DNA of 28,010 nt from Microthyrium microscopicum (lineage: Eukaryota > Ascomycota > Dothideomycetes > Microthyriales > Microthyriaceae): contig MU004231.1 in assembly GCA_010405405.1 (NCBI GenBank), forward strand, positions 2,754,741 to 2,782,750, read 5' to 3'. Under the pieces are notes generated by a model that was not told the DNA's origin, did not search any database, and was given only the letters and a program-made list of their open reading frames with translations. How positions within the stretch are numbered: the stretch's first letter is position 1; each line of letters starts with the position of its first letter. Shown piece after piece: positions 1 through 10,748 of the stretch. The position numbers were made by a program, and so were the translations under genes.

Positions 1-222
1 TACCTAATAAGTTTAAAATATTTTAAATAGTTTTATAATATTTCTAATAAAGTATATATTATCTTATACGTATCTAATATTTTTATAATAAGTTTAAAAT
101 AACTACGATATACCTAATAAGTTTAAAATATTTTAAATACTTTTAAAATATTTCTAATAAAGTACGTAATTATCTTATACGTATCTAATATCTTTATAAT
201 AAATTAAATATAACTTTTCTAG
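1..222. repeat. Tandem duplication, unit about 110 bp
   Basis: The stretch beginning TACCTAATAAGTTTAAAATA at position 1 begins again at 111. A second landmark, TATCTTATACGTATC, occurs at 60 and again at 171. The two copies differ by a few substitutions and a one-base indel. The array may continue left beyond the window edge. Its relation to the adjoining Copia remnant is unknown. Confidence 0.85.
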
Positions 223-349
223 TATAATACGTAGTCCAATTTACGATGCATAATAATTTTTTTACGATGTATTTTGTGCCCTCTAATTTTAATTAGGCTA
301 TTATTTAGCTTCTTGCGGGTTGAATATACTACTACTAACGTTTATTTTA

Positions 350-2000
350 AAACGAGAGAGCAGTGTGTCTAGAGGTGGATCACGAACATAGGCTTTTAAG
401 CTAATAATTTAGACTAACGAGAGATTTAGCACTTGTTTAAACACTATCTTAAAGGGTGTTCTCTAGTTTAGCTACTTCTTTAGGATCCTATTAAGTAGAT
501 ATATTACTAAGCGAGCGAGTTTAGGCTATAACGTATCTAAAAGGCTACTTTATTATTTTAGTGCCCTTATAATAGATATTAGGATTTGTCCTAATACTTC
601 TATAGAACTATTTTATAAAGCGATGTAAGGTATAGATAGTTCTTTAATAATACTATTTAGCTAGATCTCATTATTCTACTTCTTACCTATTATAGCCTTA
701 TAATCCCTATAGATTTAAAGGACCTTATATTTAATATTATCTACTTTATAATCTATATTCTTAATAATAGCAAGTACGTAGCGTAGGAATTAAATATAGT
801 TTTCTTATATCTTTTAAGGAAGTATTTCTAATAGATAGAACTTTATAATGGTATAGTAAGTATAGATAATTTAGTAATCATTATTATAGCCTTTCTTAAC
901 CTAAATTAAATTGATATAAAGCTTCTTAAAAGGCTTTAAGCCTAAATCTATTAGTTAATAAAAAATCTATTTTTTCTACTTTATTTTAATATAGATTTTA
1001 TAGAAATAGTCATTATTTTTAGTATCTTTAGAAAGGGTAACGTTTAGAGTAATTTTTATGCCTTTAGTAACGTATTCTATATAAGATATTATAGCTTTAC
1101 TAATATAACCTATTTATTAGTACTATTTAGATATAGAAGCTATAAAAGTATAAGAAAGTAATAATATTATAGAGAAAGTATAGTAAGGATTGTTTTTAAA
1201 AAGGAAGTAAATATTAGAAAGGATAATCTTAGTTAGAAGCTTTTCTATTTTAATGTGCCTAATCTAGCCTATTTTGTTGTTTTAGCAATATCTTATAGCT
1301 TTTATTCTATAATAGAAAGCTAAATTCTTATAGAAGCTAGGTATATAAGCAACGTTATAGAGAGTAACTATTTAGTGTCCTTTAGGGCCTAAAATAGTAA
1401 TATCTATATTGCTATATCCTATAACTTATAAGGAGACTCTATTATAGATTAAAGAACTAAGAATACTCTTATATATCTTAAAATAAGATTTATTATTATA
1501 AATATATATATTTACTCTAGAATTAAGAATAAACCTTCTATTAGGAGATATTTTAACTACTATAGACATTATAACTCTTATAACTACTATTCTAATATTT
1601 ATATATTTAATTATTTTAAGTAGTTAGTTATTATTATTATGCTCTTAATTATAACTTATTTTAAGGATATAATTAACTCTTACTTTAAGCTAAGGATTCT
1701 TAAGGCTTTCCTTAATTTTTACTTCTACTTTAAGGTTAGGATACTATCTATTTAGATATTTATTAGGTTAAAGATAGAAATAATTATTATAATATTCCGT
1801 CTTACTATAAAGATAAGAAAAAACTATCTTTTTATTCTTTTAAGAACTCTATAATCTAGACGTTAAGGAAGGTTAATAAGCGTTTATATTTAAGGAAGTC
1901 TTCTTAAATTAAGATATCTCTTTCTAAATCTTTTTATTAAGGGTAGTTATAAAAGTAATACTAGATTATAATACTAGTATAGTTTTCTTACTATAAATAG
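350..2000 (-). mobile_element. RIP-degraded Ty1/Copia remnant: Gag end, protease, integrase
   Basis: Reading the minus strand through TAA/TAG stops recovers Copia Pol order. At about 1800-1640 there is a stretch like the Gag end of fungal Copia elements. At about 1540-1500 the protease site reads F-I-L-N-S-R, where Copia has a D-S-G core; both differences are G-to-A after T, as RIP predicts. At about 1440-1320 the protease continues with a G-Y-x-x-I-D-I and G-P-K-G pattern followed by a L-Y-N-V-A-Y-I-P segment. Integrase-like sequence runs from about 970 to 360, including the Y-L-L-N-R-x-x-x-K segment and a K-T/R-T-P-F-like motif. Reverse transcriptase and RNase H should follow at lower coordinates but the similarity stops near 350, so the element is truncated there. 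LTRs were not identified. Non-functional. Confidence 0.75.
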
Positions 2001-3240
2001 TCTAATACTTCTTAATATACTCTAAAAAAGTAAGTTATTTACTTTTTATATAATAATAAGTAAACTATATCTAGGTACTAAAGTAGAAAGCTTAAGTAGC
2101 ATCTATAAAGGTATTTATAAGCTATTTCTTAGAAATTTCATCCTTATTATAAAGAGAACTTTTTCTTTAAAGGAATATCTAGTAAATTAGCTAAAGTTAT
2201 AGTTCTTATTATTTATACCCCTTCCTTAAGGTATTAAATTCTTTATCTAACTTTAAGATTATGCTAGTTTAGGAAAGATAAATACCTTTCTAAAGTACTT
2301 AAAGTATATCTTAAGCCTTAAAGATATTAGTAACGTAATTTTAAAAATTTTTAGATACTATCTTATTTAGGAAGTCGTTAATCTTAACTATAGCGTTTTT
2401 AGTGTTTTAGTACTCTTAGTAGTCTAAATTATATATCTATAATAGGATATTATATTCTTAAGCAAGAATTAACTCTACTATTTAAATAAGTTAATCCTTA
2501 CTATTCTCTATAGATACTTAAGAAATAGTAAATTCTACTAAGCGTATTTTAGATAGACGTACTAGTTCTTTTAGAAGAGAACTAGTTCCTTCTAGATTAA
2601 TATAATCCTACATATCTAGAGCGTATACTTACTATTTTATAGAGTTAATCTAGATATACTAGTTATTATTATTCTTTAATATAACTATTATAAGGAGATC
2701 TCTAATAGTTACTATTTTTATTAATTCTTCTATAAGATTTATATAGTATACTTAAGAATAATACCTAGCTTTCTATAAGGACTAATATCTTTAATATCGC
2801 TCTAATTAAGAGGTAGGAACGCTACTACTATATTAAGTTATTATAGCTTATTCCTTTAGCTTAGTAGGCTATTTTAGAGATTCTTCTAATTTAGAGGAAT
2901 TATCTTAATATATAGAAGAAGAAGAAGAAGAGGTAGAGAAAAAGAGAAAGAAAGTATTTTATACCCCTAAGGATTAAGGGATTACCTATTTAGATAATTT
3001 ACATTAAGTCTATTTAGAAAGAGTATATATAAGCTTATAATAAGTACTTCTTAGTAGGTTATTACTTCATTTAGGAGATACTATCTTAGTGTCTCTATAC
3101 TTTTATTTAAGAAATACTACCTTAGTATAGAGAAAGAAGAAGAAGAGAAAGAGAATAAGTAAGAAAAGAAAGATATTTATACCTTTTAAGCCTTTAAGAT
3201 TTCCTCTTTAGGTAGTTTAGGCCTAGCGTTATATCTCTCT

Positions 3241-3357
3241 ACTTAAGAATAGAATATAGAATAATTAGATACTTATATATCTTTACTAAATACTTTTTCT
3301 ACTCTACTTAAGAATAAAACATAGAATAATTAAATACTTATATATCTTTACTAAATA
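3241..3357. repeat. 64-bp tandem duplication
   Basis: A segment starting ACTTAAGAATA at 3241 is repeated from 3305 with about five substitutions; both copies contain ATAGAATAATTA and ACTTATATATCTTTACTAAA. The period is 64 bp. It lies in the RIP block, so it may either predate mutation or have arisen later. Confidence 0.8.
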
Positions 3358-3490
3358 TACCTTCTAGTTATAGCGTACTAAGCCTAGACTAAAGTGCTAA
3401 GGTTAAGTTAATAGTAGTAGAATTACTAATAATATTCTATAGAAATTTAAAACGTACTTAAAAGTAGTATAGGTTTTAGTACTACTATAG

Positions 3491-3900
3491 CTAAGATAGT
3501 AAAGAGGTTAAGTCCTTAAAGTTAAGGAATAATAATAACGATTTATATAACACTAATAGTAAGTTTCTCTAAAAAACCTACTTAGTAGCTTAAGTCTATA
3601 AGAAAGAAAGCAGTAAGTATAGTAATATAGTCGCCATTAAAGAGTTAAAAGGCGTTATCTAGTACTACTAATACTAAGGCTATTAGCGTACTAAGATAGT
3701 AAAGAGGTTAAGTCCTTAAAGGTAAGGACTATTAATAGTTAAATCCTTAAAATTAAGAAAGCGATAGTAATAAAAAAACTATTAAAGACTAGAGGACTAA
3801 ATAGTAACTAAAAATAGTAAGAAGTATTGCTTATACTTTACCTCTATAAATACTAAGGCTATTAGCATATTTTAGTATTACTAATGCTAAGGCTATTAGC
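3491..3900. repeat. 200-bp-period direct repeat and CTAAGGCTATTAGC motif
   Basis: Thirty identical bases, starting CTAAGATAGTAAAGAGG, occur at 3491-3520 and again at 3691-3720, exactly 200 bp apart. A second motif, CTAAGGCTATTAGC, occurs at about 3673, 3853 and 3887. The organisation suggests a decayed minisatellite or a repeated protein-coding segment. No function is assigned. Confidence 0.75.
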
Positions 3901-4740
3901 GTATTAAGAGTTTAAGGGAGTAATAGCTTTTAAAAAACTATTAAGATTAAGAATATGTTAGAAACTTAATAGTAAAGGTTATATAAACGCTAAATATAGT
4001 AAGAAGAGTACTAGTAAAGGCGTAAAGCTTAAAGTACGTAATAAAGAAGAGAAGAAGAAGAGAAAGAGAGAAAAGGATTAAAAAATATTTATACCTTTAA
4101 GATTTATAAAATTACCTTTTTAGGCGATTTTCTAATTTAATTTACTAATTCCTTACTCTTTCTTACTATTAAATAATATAGTAAGGTTTTCTTATTACTT
4201 CCTAATAATTTAAATAAGTATTATAAATAGTAAAGTAATAGAGAGAAATATAAATTACTATAGAAGAAGATAAATAAAGTAAAGTGCTTCTTAACTTTAA
4301 CCTAAAGGAGTAGTAGCTCTAAAGAGTAGTTCTAGCTTTAGTAATAATTATAAGTTTAGAAGTAACGTTATAAATTGATTCATAACTTAATAAGTAAGTT
4401 TTAATATTAAAACTAGTATATAGTAATAGCTAAAATTTAGGAAATTATAATAATATAGTTTATAAAAGATTTACGTATAGAATAATAAAATAATAAAAAT
4501 ATATTAGAATATTAGGCTTATAACTAACGAAATATAATTTATATAGCTTAGGAAATATAGAATTAGTAAAAGGAATATTAAAGAATCTAATTAACTAACT
4601 ACTATAATAACTATAGTATTTATATCTTATTAAAAACGTAAAACGTATTTTCTTAAAGCCTAGAATTTAGGCTATAATAAAGGTAAAAGTAATATATAGA
4701 AAGGGATAGAAAAGGCAAAAAGATATAATAGCCAATAGAG

Positions 4741-5040
4741 GCCGAATTTTAGTGTTTCCGCTTCCTAATCCTAGATTAGGACTAGCGCAGATCTAGGGTT
4801 TGGAACGAACCTTCTGTCATCTGGATTCACACGCGTTGGCCTGTGACGTAGGAGAAACTGAGCTAATCTACAAAGAGTAAGTAGCTTACACGCTAGTACC
4901 CTAGCTTCAACCTTAAATCCAGGACAGCAACACCACCAAACTTTTGGTTGCTCCCAGTAAACACGACTTGACGACCTTCACAAACCATGACTTTGCCATA
5001 GACTTTCTCCCACAACATCTCTCTTCGCATCCCTCTCACG
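4741..5040 (+). promoter_or_regulatory. Upstream region of NDC1 next to the RIP boundary
   Basis: Three hundred bases with normal CA/TG content separate the RIP block from the NDC1 start codon. The segment includes a perfect 8-bp inverted repeat with 3-nt spacer (TCCTAATCCTAGATTAGGA, 4763-4781). No convincing TATA box was seen. It must hold the core promoter if the gene model is right. Confidence 0.45.
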
Positions 5041-7252
5041 ATGGCTCCACCGCCTGGTGTCAAACCTCGGCCCTATCGCAACTTTCTCCTCCCCGCCCTT
5101 CATCGACAATATGTGCACGCCGCGTTATTGTCCCTGGCCGCATGCTATCCTCCCGCAGTTGTGTTGAACAATGCCGAGTCCAGTACGTCTTAAACCGACA
5201 ATACATCTAGCATAAATCGCTAATAGGTTCGCAGTGTTCTGGCGCATAGTACCGTCTGCTATATTATGGACTTTCATTGTTTTCATCGTTGCGAACATGG
5301 GCCTCTTTCTAGTTCGCCTGGAAGCGATGCAATGTAAGTCCATCTTCACCTTCCGTGCTTCGAAGCACTAACATTTCCCAGCAGGTCCAACTACATTGTC
5401 TCTACTCCAACGAATTCGAAGCTCCATCTTTACCCGCGTTCCATACCTTACATTTGGCTGGTACCTCTTTTCTGCAGTCGCATTTGCCGAACTCTACGTT
5501 TTGTCAGCTCCTACTGAGAGCAAACTATACTTTGTGTATGAAGGACGGCACAATGAGCGCGATCAACTAAACGAAGGTGGGATCTTCTTCAGATCTCTTT
5601 TTCCCATCCTGGCTTTTGTTCAAATTGCAATGCATCTGTGGTACAAGCAGAGCCAACTCGACTTGCCCTTGGACAAACTGGACGTGACCGGACCCAAGAC
5701 TGCATCACAAATTGTTAATATCAATACTGTGCTCAGCATAGGTCTCGAGTCGCTAACCAAAAGCGCTATGGCTGCTGGAATTGGCATGTTCAGCTACTTC
5801 GCATTTACCCGTCAATCGTTGTTCGAGTTTTGGTTGAACATTTTCAGATTTCAGGGATGGAACTTCTCCAGAAATGTCTATCCGAGGGGTGTAGACCATA
5901 TCCACGTAGTTCTGATAAGATTCATCTTTGCTGGGTTCATGCTCACCTTCCTATGGGCCTTTACAAATCGCGCATTTTCAGCCTACATGGTAGAACAACC
6001 ACTAAAAAAAGGCCAGCCTCTGACAAACGACTCTAAGGATCCAAACGGAAGCTTGATTCAAGGTCTAACTGAGAGACGTGGTCGGTTTAGGGTAAGCCTT
6101 CTTCATAACGCGAGTAGAGCTAGTCACTAATGACAACAGAGTCGAGCTTTCTGGGAGCTTTCCCTTATCAGCAATCAATTCGAGGCGCGCCGCAAGACCA
6201 TATTCACCGAACTCGATCGCACTGGCAAAAGCTCATGGTCGCAAATCTACACTATCTGCACCGCAGAAATCAAGGATATCAATGCCCGCATTGGAGCTTA
6301 CAACGCATCACTTCAACCATCTACCCCAGAAAAGCTTCCGGAAAAGGAAAGACTTCCCGCATATGTCAAGAAGACTGCTACAAAAGATGATGAACTCTAT
6401 TCAAAAGCAATAATGCGTAAGTCACTAAGCGAAAGTGCTGGAGAAAAGCTTGGGAATATTGTCAAGGGAAACAGTCCAGGGGCCGCCAATCCGGCTCTTC
6501 AATACGCGGACTATATGCTGCCAGACAAAGCGCGTGCAGAATTGAATCCAGAGGCATTAAGAGAGCGTGCCAGCGGATGGGTTGCATGGCTTCTTCGCAC
6601 TCGCTATGCTGCTCCATTCGTCCAGACCTTCGTCATGAAAACCACTGCAATTATATGTGGCTCACCGGAAAGCAACGCAAGCATCATCATTGATGCCATC
6701 CAGGCCATAACCGCCCTGGCTCAGCACAGTATTTCCGAAGACTCACCTGGTCAGGTTCAAAAAGACCTTCCCGCTCTTGCTCGGCTCCTGGCTGAGACCA
6801 TTACCAATATCCAAACCTTCCTCAGAACCGCATCACCGCATTGGACAGACGTTAATTTCTATGAAGCCCAGCGGCAGCAAGTTACTGAAGTTGAGACGGT
6901 CGTGGCCGCCCTTAGAGAGGGTCTTGAGACCATCATTCGCTCTTTTGGTGAATACTTTGGAACTCTAGGGATCAAGCCCAACGAACGAAGAGATTGGACC
7001 CGTCTCCTTGGTGACTCGGAGCTCTTGGAAACGGCTCGCTCGCGTGGGCCTAGCCAGCCCATTGCTGCAACACGGACGCCATTGAAGGAACGCGTTAGAA
7101 ATGCGTATCGTTCTCGATCCCGTAGTCCGGCTCGAGCGCGACACCCTCGGAAGCCACCAATGGAACAAGTAGAGCCTGCGCCTGCACCACGACGAGGTCA
7201 AGCGCCAACTGTAGAGTCGGAGCTTGAAGAAGATCCGTTCTTGGCTGCATGA
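5041..7252 (+). CDS. NDC1: Nuclear pore membrane nucleoporin Ndc1
   Basis: Spliced model: exons 5041-5182, 5235-5333, 5385-6091 and 6140-7252; introns 52, 51 and 48 nt with GTACGT, GTAAGT and GTAAGC donors; product 686 residues. The N-terminus (M-A-P-P-P-G-V-K-P-R-P-Y-R-N-F-L) and six hydrophobic segments (about 25-42, 48-73, 99-120, then three more before residue 300) match fungal Ndc1, which anchors the nuclear pore complex and, in yeast, the spindle pole body in the nuclear envelope. The remaining ~390 residues form the soluble C-terminal half, ending in an RS-rich tail (R-S-R-S-R-S-P) and an acidic end. The start is the first ATG in this frame, context ACGATGG. The third exon's acceptor could be one CAG earlier (5381), which adds one residue. 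Family identity is recognised from memory, not searched. Confidence 0.88.
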
Positions 7253-7576
7253 ACGGAAAAATGTACGATGTGTAGAGATGACTGTCTGTGGAATATTCGC
7301 TTCGCTCAGGAACTTGTTTATGGCATAGCGGGCGGAGTCAAAATGTTATTTATGTAATTGTATGAATGGCAATCTGACATCTTGCGTTCACCAAAGATCG
7401 CGTCTTCCATCACAGGCACCAGCCTTATCACCATAAACGCAATGAACGCCATCAAGTATCACACAGTGTGCAGCAGACATGTCTCCGAAACAGATTGATA
7501 TCAAAAGCATTTACATTCAATACCCAGCATCGAACCACATTAACTCCAACCAACTATTTCAAACTCCCTCAAGACT
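7253..7576. other. Convergent intergenic region, 3' ends of NDC1 and the GNAT gene
   Basis: About 320 bp between two facing stop codons. It should contain both polyadenylation regions. I see no reading frame, repeat or RNA gene in it. Confidence 0.6.
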
Positions 7577-8197
7577 TCAATCCGGCAAATTATAAACACT
7601 CAAATCCGTCCCCAACCCAGCACTAGCCCACACAATCCCCGTCTTATCCGGCCCAAACATCAACAACTTCCTCTCCCCCCGATTCTCAAATCCCAACTTC
7701 TCCGCCACCCTTGCACTAGCCGCATTCCTCTCGTTCACAAACGCCACAACCCCCGGCAACTGCAACTCACCAGTAACATAATCTAGCATCGCCTTTGCGC
7801 CCTCCGTCGCATAGCCCTGTCCATTATATGCTTCTAGTACGCTGAACCCAACATCGGGAATCGTGAGTGCTTTGTCGTCGTCTCCGCGTACCATGCTTAT
7901 CAGACCGATTGGCTCACACTCCTCCACAGGGGTGTTGTGGGTGGGTCTAAGAAACATGAGACAGCGTCCATAATGGTCAGCATGATATTGCGGGACACAG
8001 CGCGCGCGGATGAAGGCGGCTGCTTTGGCGGGTGTGTCGAGGGTCGATTTTCCTTCATATTTTGCGAAGAGGGGCTCGTTGAATAGTTTCACTAGGAAGG
8101 CGGTGTGGATTGGGTTGTCGGGGTCGATAAATGTTAGATATGTCCTAGGTGTGGAGAGGAGAAAGGGGGGGATTGGTTTGGAGGCCGGTTCTGTCAT
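7577..8197 (-). CDS. GNAT-family N-acetyltransferase
   Basis: Single-exon gene of 206 residues. The fold belongs to the GNAT superfamily, RimJ/RimL-like branch (Acetyltransf_3), which transfers acetyl from acetyl-CoA to an amine. The acetyl-CoA pyrophosphate-binding motif is N-G-Q-G-Y-A at about 125-130, inside V-G-F-S-V-L-E-A-Y-N-G-Q-G-Y-A-T-E-G. The usual downstream motif N-E-R-N-A-A-S-x-R-V-A-E-K-L-G-F is at 155-170. N-terminal beta strands precede it, and no signal peptide or membrane segment is visible, so it is probably cytosolic. Substrate is unknown; many fungal members act on small amines or protein N-termini. Full family length, ATG start with strong codon use. Confidence 0.85.
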   Translation of the reverse strand: MTEPASKPIPPFLLSTPRTYLTFIDPDNPIHTAFLVKLFNEPLFAKYEGKSTLDTPAKAAAFIRARCVPQYHADHYGRCLMFLRPTHNTPVEECEPIGLISMVRGDDDKALTIPDVGFSVLEAYNGQGYATEGAKAMLDYVTGELQLPGVVAFVNERNAASARVAEKLGFENRGERKLLMFGPDKTGIVWASAGLGTDLSVYNLPD

Positions 8198-8507
8198 GGT
8201 AGTGATTATCGATGGTAGTGGCGTTGCCGTGTCTAGTTCTTAGGAGCTGGGGAGAATGCGAGTTATATCAACTTTCCAGCTTTATATGGGACGATACTTG
8301 TGTGGCCGAGAGTTATACCGAGATTGTGGACGTAGAGCGATTGGGAGGGGGATGGCACCAGGGCTTGATCGTTATTCACAGGATATGTTACCTGAAAGTG
8401 ACTTAGAAATCCTTCGAAATCCTTCGAAATCCTTTCTTTCGTTGGTCCTTCATGTAGTGCAAATCGTGCACGTTATTATTAGATATGTGGTGTGACGGTA
8501 CCTTTAC
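8198..8507 (-). promoter_or_regulatory. Upstream region of the GNAT gene and 3' end of the Kelch gene
   Basis: The 310-bp gap between two minus-strand genes carries a tandem 10-mer, AAATCCTTCG, twice exactly plus a third imperfect copy (8407-8436). Each junction forms the palindrome TTCGAA. No other regulatory element is supported. Confidence 0.4.
8407..8436. repeat. Tandem 10-mer AAATCCTTCG x3
   Basis: Two perfect units and a third ending TTTC, 30 bp in all, lying about 210 bp upstream of the GNAT start codon and 70 bp past the Kelch stop. Confidence 0.85.
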
Positions 8508-10748
8508 CTACATGGCTGATCCTGGAGGCAGATCACCAGAAGTCTGGCGACTAGGAGCCTTTTGCACTTTCAGTGGTTGTGGAATGAGATATCCAGTAGT
8601 CGGACTGTCTACTGTTTCAGACAATCGAGTTTCCTCGGAAAGCTCGCCATAGTCCGAAGGGCTCCGTATAGGTGCCATGTCCTTGGACTTTGTATCAGTG
8701 TCTTGAGAATATGCTTGTGGTTGTGAATAGGGACATGGTGCTTCTTGAAGACCTTGAGGTGACGGGATCTGATAATACCCTTGCAGTGGAGAGATAAGGG
8801 GAACTAATGCGGAGGGCGATTGTGGTCCTCCTGGAACCTGATAAGCTGGATGTGTATAAAATTGCACCAGAGTGCCATTGGGTGGTGGGTTCTGATGGTC
8901 GAAAAGAATGCGGTTTGGAATGTTCTGCGGCTCTGGTGGACGATTGTCTGGAGAGTCGGACTGATCCGAATTCAGTGACGGATATGCCGCGGACGGCGAT
9001 TTCTGTTCCATTTCCACTGGCGGCTTCCCATCTTGTACCTGAACTAGGTTGTTGATATCAGGTGTAATGCTGGTTGGCAATTCTTGCCTAGAGATATGCC
9101 CTGATCTCAAGAATTTGGATGGCCTCCGGCGACACAGGCAGCAAACCGCCAAAGTTATAAGGGACAGAAAGAGTATTCCGCCTATCACTGATCCGGCAAT
9201 GACTCCTGATCGTCTGGATCCTGTGAGAGCTGCATGATCTGACGTACCAGTTGCTGAGGGTATGACACGAGTTGCTGTCCTGCTTGCAAAATGAGGTATT
9301 CGCGAGAAATACGCACCCAAATCTCGATTATCCCAGTTCAGCGGTTTTTGAAGAGTAGCGCCTCCTGAAGGCCTGTTCGTGTTAGCCATTGATCACTTCT
9401 TAAGTGAGTGATGAACTCACCCGCCCCCAATCTTCGCTATGACTTCTGAAGGGACATGATACTCAGTAAGATTAGGATAATACAAGTCCCATACACTATC
9501 GCCAGGGCCGTTCTTTCCAAGATTGAGATTTCGTGTACCCCAAATATTTGGTAAGTCACAGGACGTTGGATCAGCGTCTGGTAACTGACCGCCGATGACA
9601 ATCATCTGGAAGGGTTAGACAGGAACTCCGAAGCATATCGATTTCAATTACCTGTGTACGATTGATGACATTACAACTCATGCTGTGACGCGGATTACTC
9701 GGAGAGTTGGACCACCATTTTACCCAAGTGAAAGAAGGAAGCGAAAGAATATAGACATCGTCAAAGCCAGCTCCGTTTGGAGGTATGCCTAGCCCGCCAT
9801 AGAGATATATATTGTACGAGCTGTGATCATTTGCCCAGGTGGCCCCAGCACAGAACCGTCTCCTCATATCTGGTATGTCACCAGAGGCGTTTTGAGAAAT
9901 CCATTTGGATGTGATCAGGTCATAAACCCATATCGTATTCATTGGCGATCCGACCATTGTACCATTTCGGAATTGGTCAATGATCCCACCAAAATGAATC
10001 AGCATGCCATTGTCAGAGGCGGGAATGAATACCAAAACACCTTCAGCTCGAGCGTTCATGTCGGGTCCGGAAGTATTTGTCATTTTTCCAGTATTGAAGT
10101 CAAAGCGAATCAATCCTGGAGTCGCCTGCTGGCCAACAAAACCTGGATTTGTGCCGTTGTTGATCCATCCCCCTAGATAATAGCCTTCTCCTCGCTCTTC
10201 TGCAACTGCCGATGCTCCCCAAGACGTTTGACGGATAGACCATGGTGCTTTGGTATGATTCCATCGGTTCAATACCAAATCATATATCGACAGACCATCT
10301 GCAGCCGTTACAAGGTCTTTACCGGAAGATTCGCCTCCAAATTGATATAGAAATTTGTTAACGCTGTCACCCCATAGCGCTCCACCTGTTACGGACAAGT
10401 CGGTCCGGTTTTTGGTAAGGTTACTGTATAGTTGTGGCATGCCATTCGCAGAGTTCATCGTAGTAAGGTCATTGTATAGAAGATATCGATCTGTTATAGT
10501 TAGCATCTGAGAACAAGAACATCAGGACTCTAACTGGTCATATTTCGGAGAACGCCATTGCTTTGTGGCGAATAATTAACAATACCCCCATTGATGTACA
10601 GCTTATGGTCGACGACCGAAGTTGAATGACCAAATCTTCTGCAAAAGCTGCTCAACGGGTCTCCTTGCCACCCCCGGCCTCGATCGTTTCCATCGCATGA
10701 TATCAAAGTAGATAGAACCAAGAATACAAGAGCGGAAAAAAGCATCAT
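8508..10748 (-). CDS. Kelch-repeat protein with signal peptide and C-terminal membrane anchor
   Basis: Spliced model on the minus strand: exons 10748-10535, 10490-9652, 9605-9421, 9372-8508; introns 44, 46 and 48 nt; product 700 residues. Residues 1-18 are a signal peptide (M-M-L-F-S-A-L-V-F-L-V-L-S). About 40-400 form a Kelch beta-propeller: repeated hydrophobic-G-G strands such as L-Y-I-N-G-G, L-Y-Q-F-G-G, I-H-F-G-G, L-Y-G-G and I-V-I-G-G, with several N-x-S/T sites. A single membrane helix lies at about 470-492, followed by Cys-Cys-x-Cys, R-R-R and a ~200-residue Pro/Ser-rich tail presumably in the cytoplasm. Intron 1 uses the acceptor after GCTAACTATAACAG; an earlier AG would leave only 28 nt. 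This architecture is common in Pezizomycotina; ligand and role are not known. Confidence 0.85.

Larger units (their letters stand above)
2920..4101 (+). repeat. Three dispersed purine-rich tracts with a shared tail
   Basis: GAAGAAGAAGAG/GAAAGAGA-type purine runs occur at about 2922-2970, 3132-3175 and 4050-4080. Copies two and three are each followed after a short gap by the same tail, ATATTTATACC, then T-runs and AAG; copy one has a degenerate version (TATTTTATACCCC). They look like diverged direct repeats within a damaged element. Whether they were coding (Glu/Lys-rich) or a polypurine feature cannot be told. Confidence 0.5.
1..4740. other. RIP-saturated AT-rich block (left)
   Basis: Nearly all CpA and TpG dinucleotides are missing while CpG, CpT and TpA persist, so the change is CpA-to-TpA rather than CpG deamination. 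No intact reading frame survives; stops are almost all TAA or TAG. Such a signature is known from repeat-induced point mutation in Pezizomycotina. The patch at about 235-400 keeps more CA/TG than the rest. The change to normal composition occurs within roughly 50 bp near 4740. Apart from the Copia remnant and the repeats listed separately, I recognise nothing between about 2000 and 4740. Confidence 0.88.

Noticed and set aside
1-4740. CRISPR-like or centromeric satellite array
   Set aside because: Repeat units are few, unequal and without regular unique spacers; two copies of 110 bp do not make a satellite.
9823-10176. 117-codon plus-strand open frame
   Set aside because: Antisense to Kelch exon 2; no recognisable domain.
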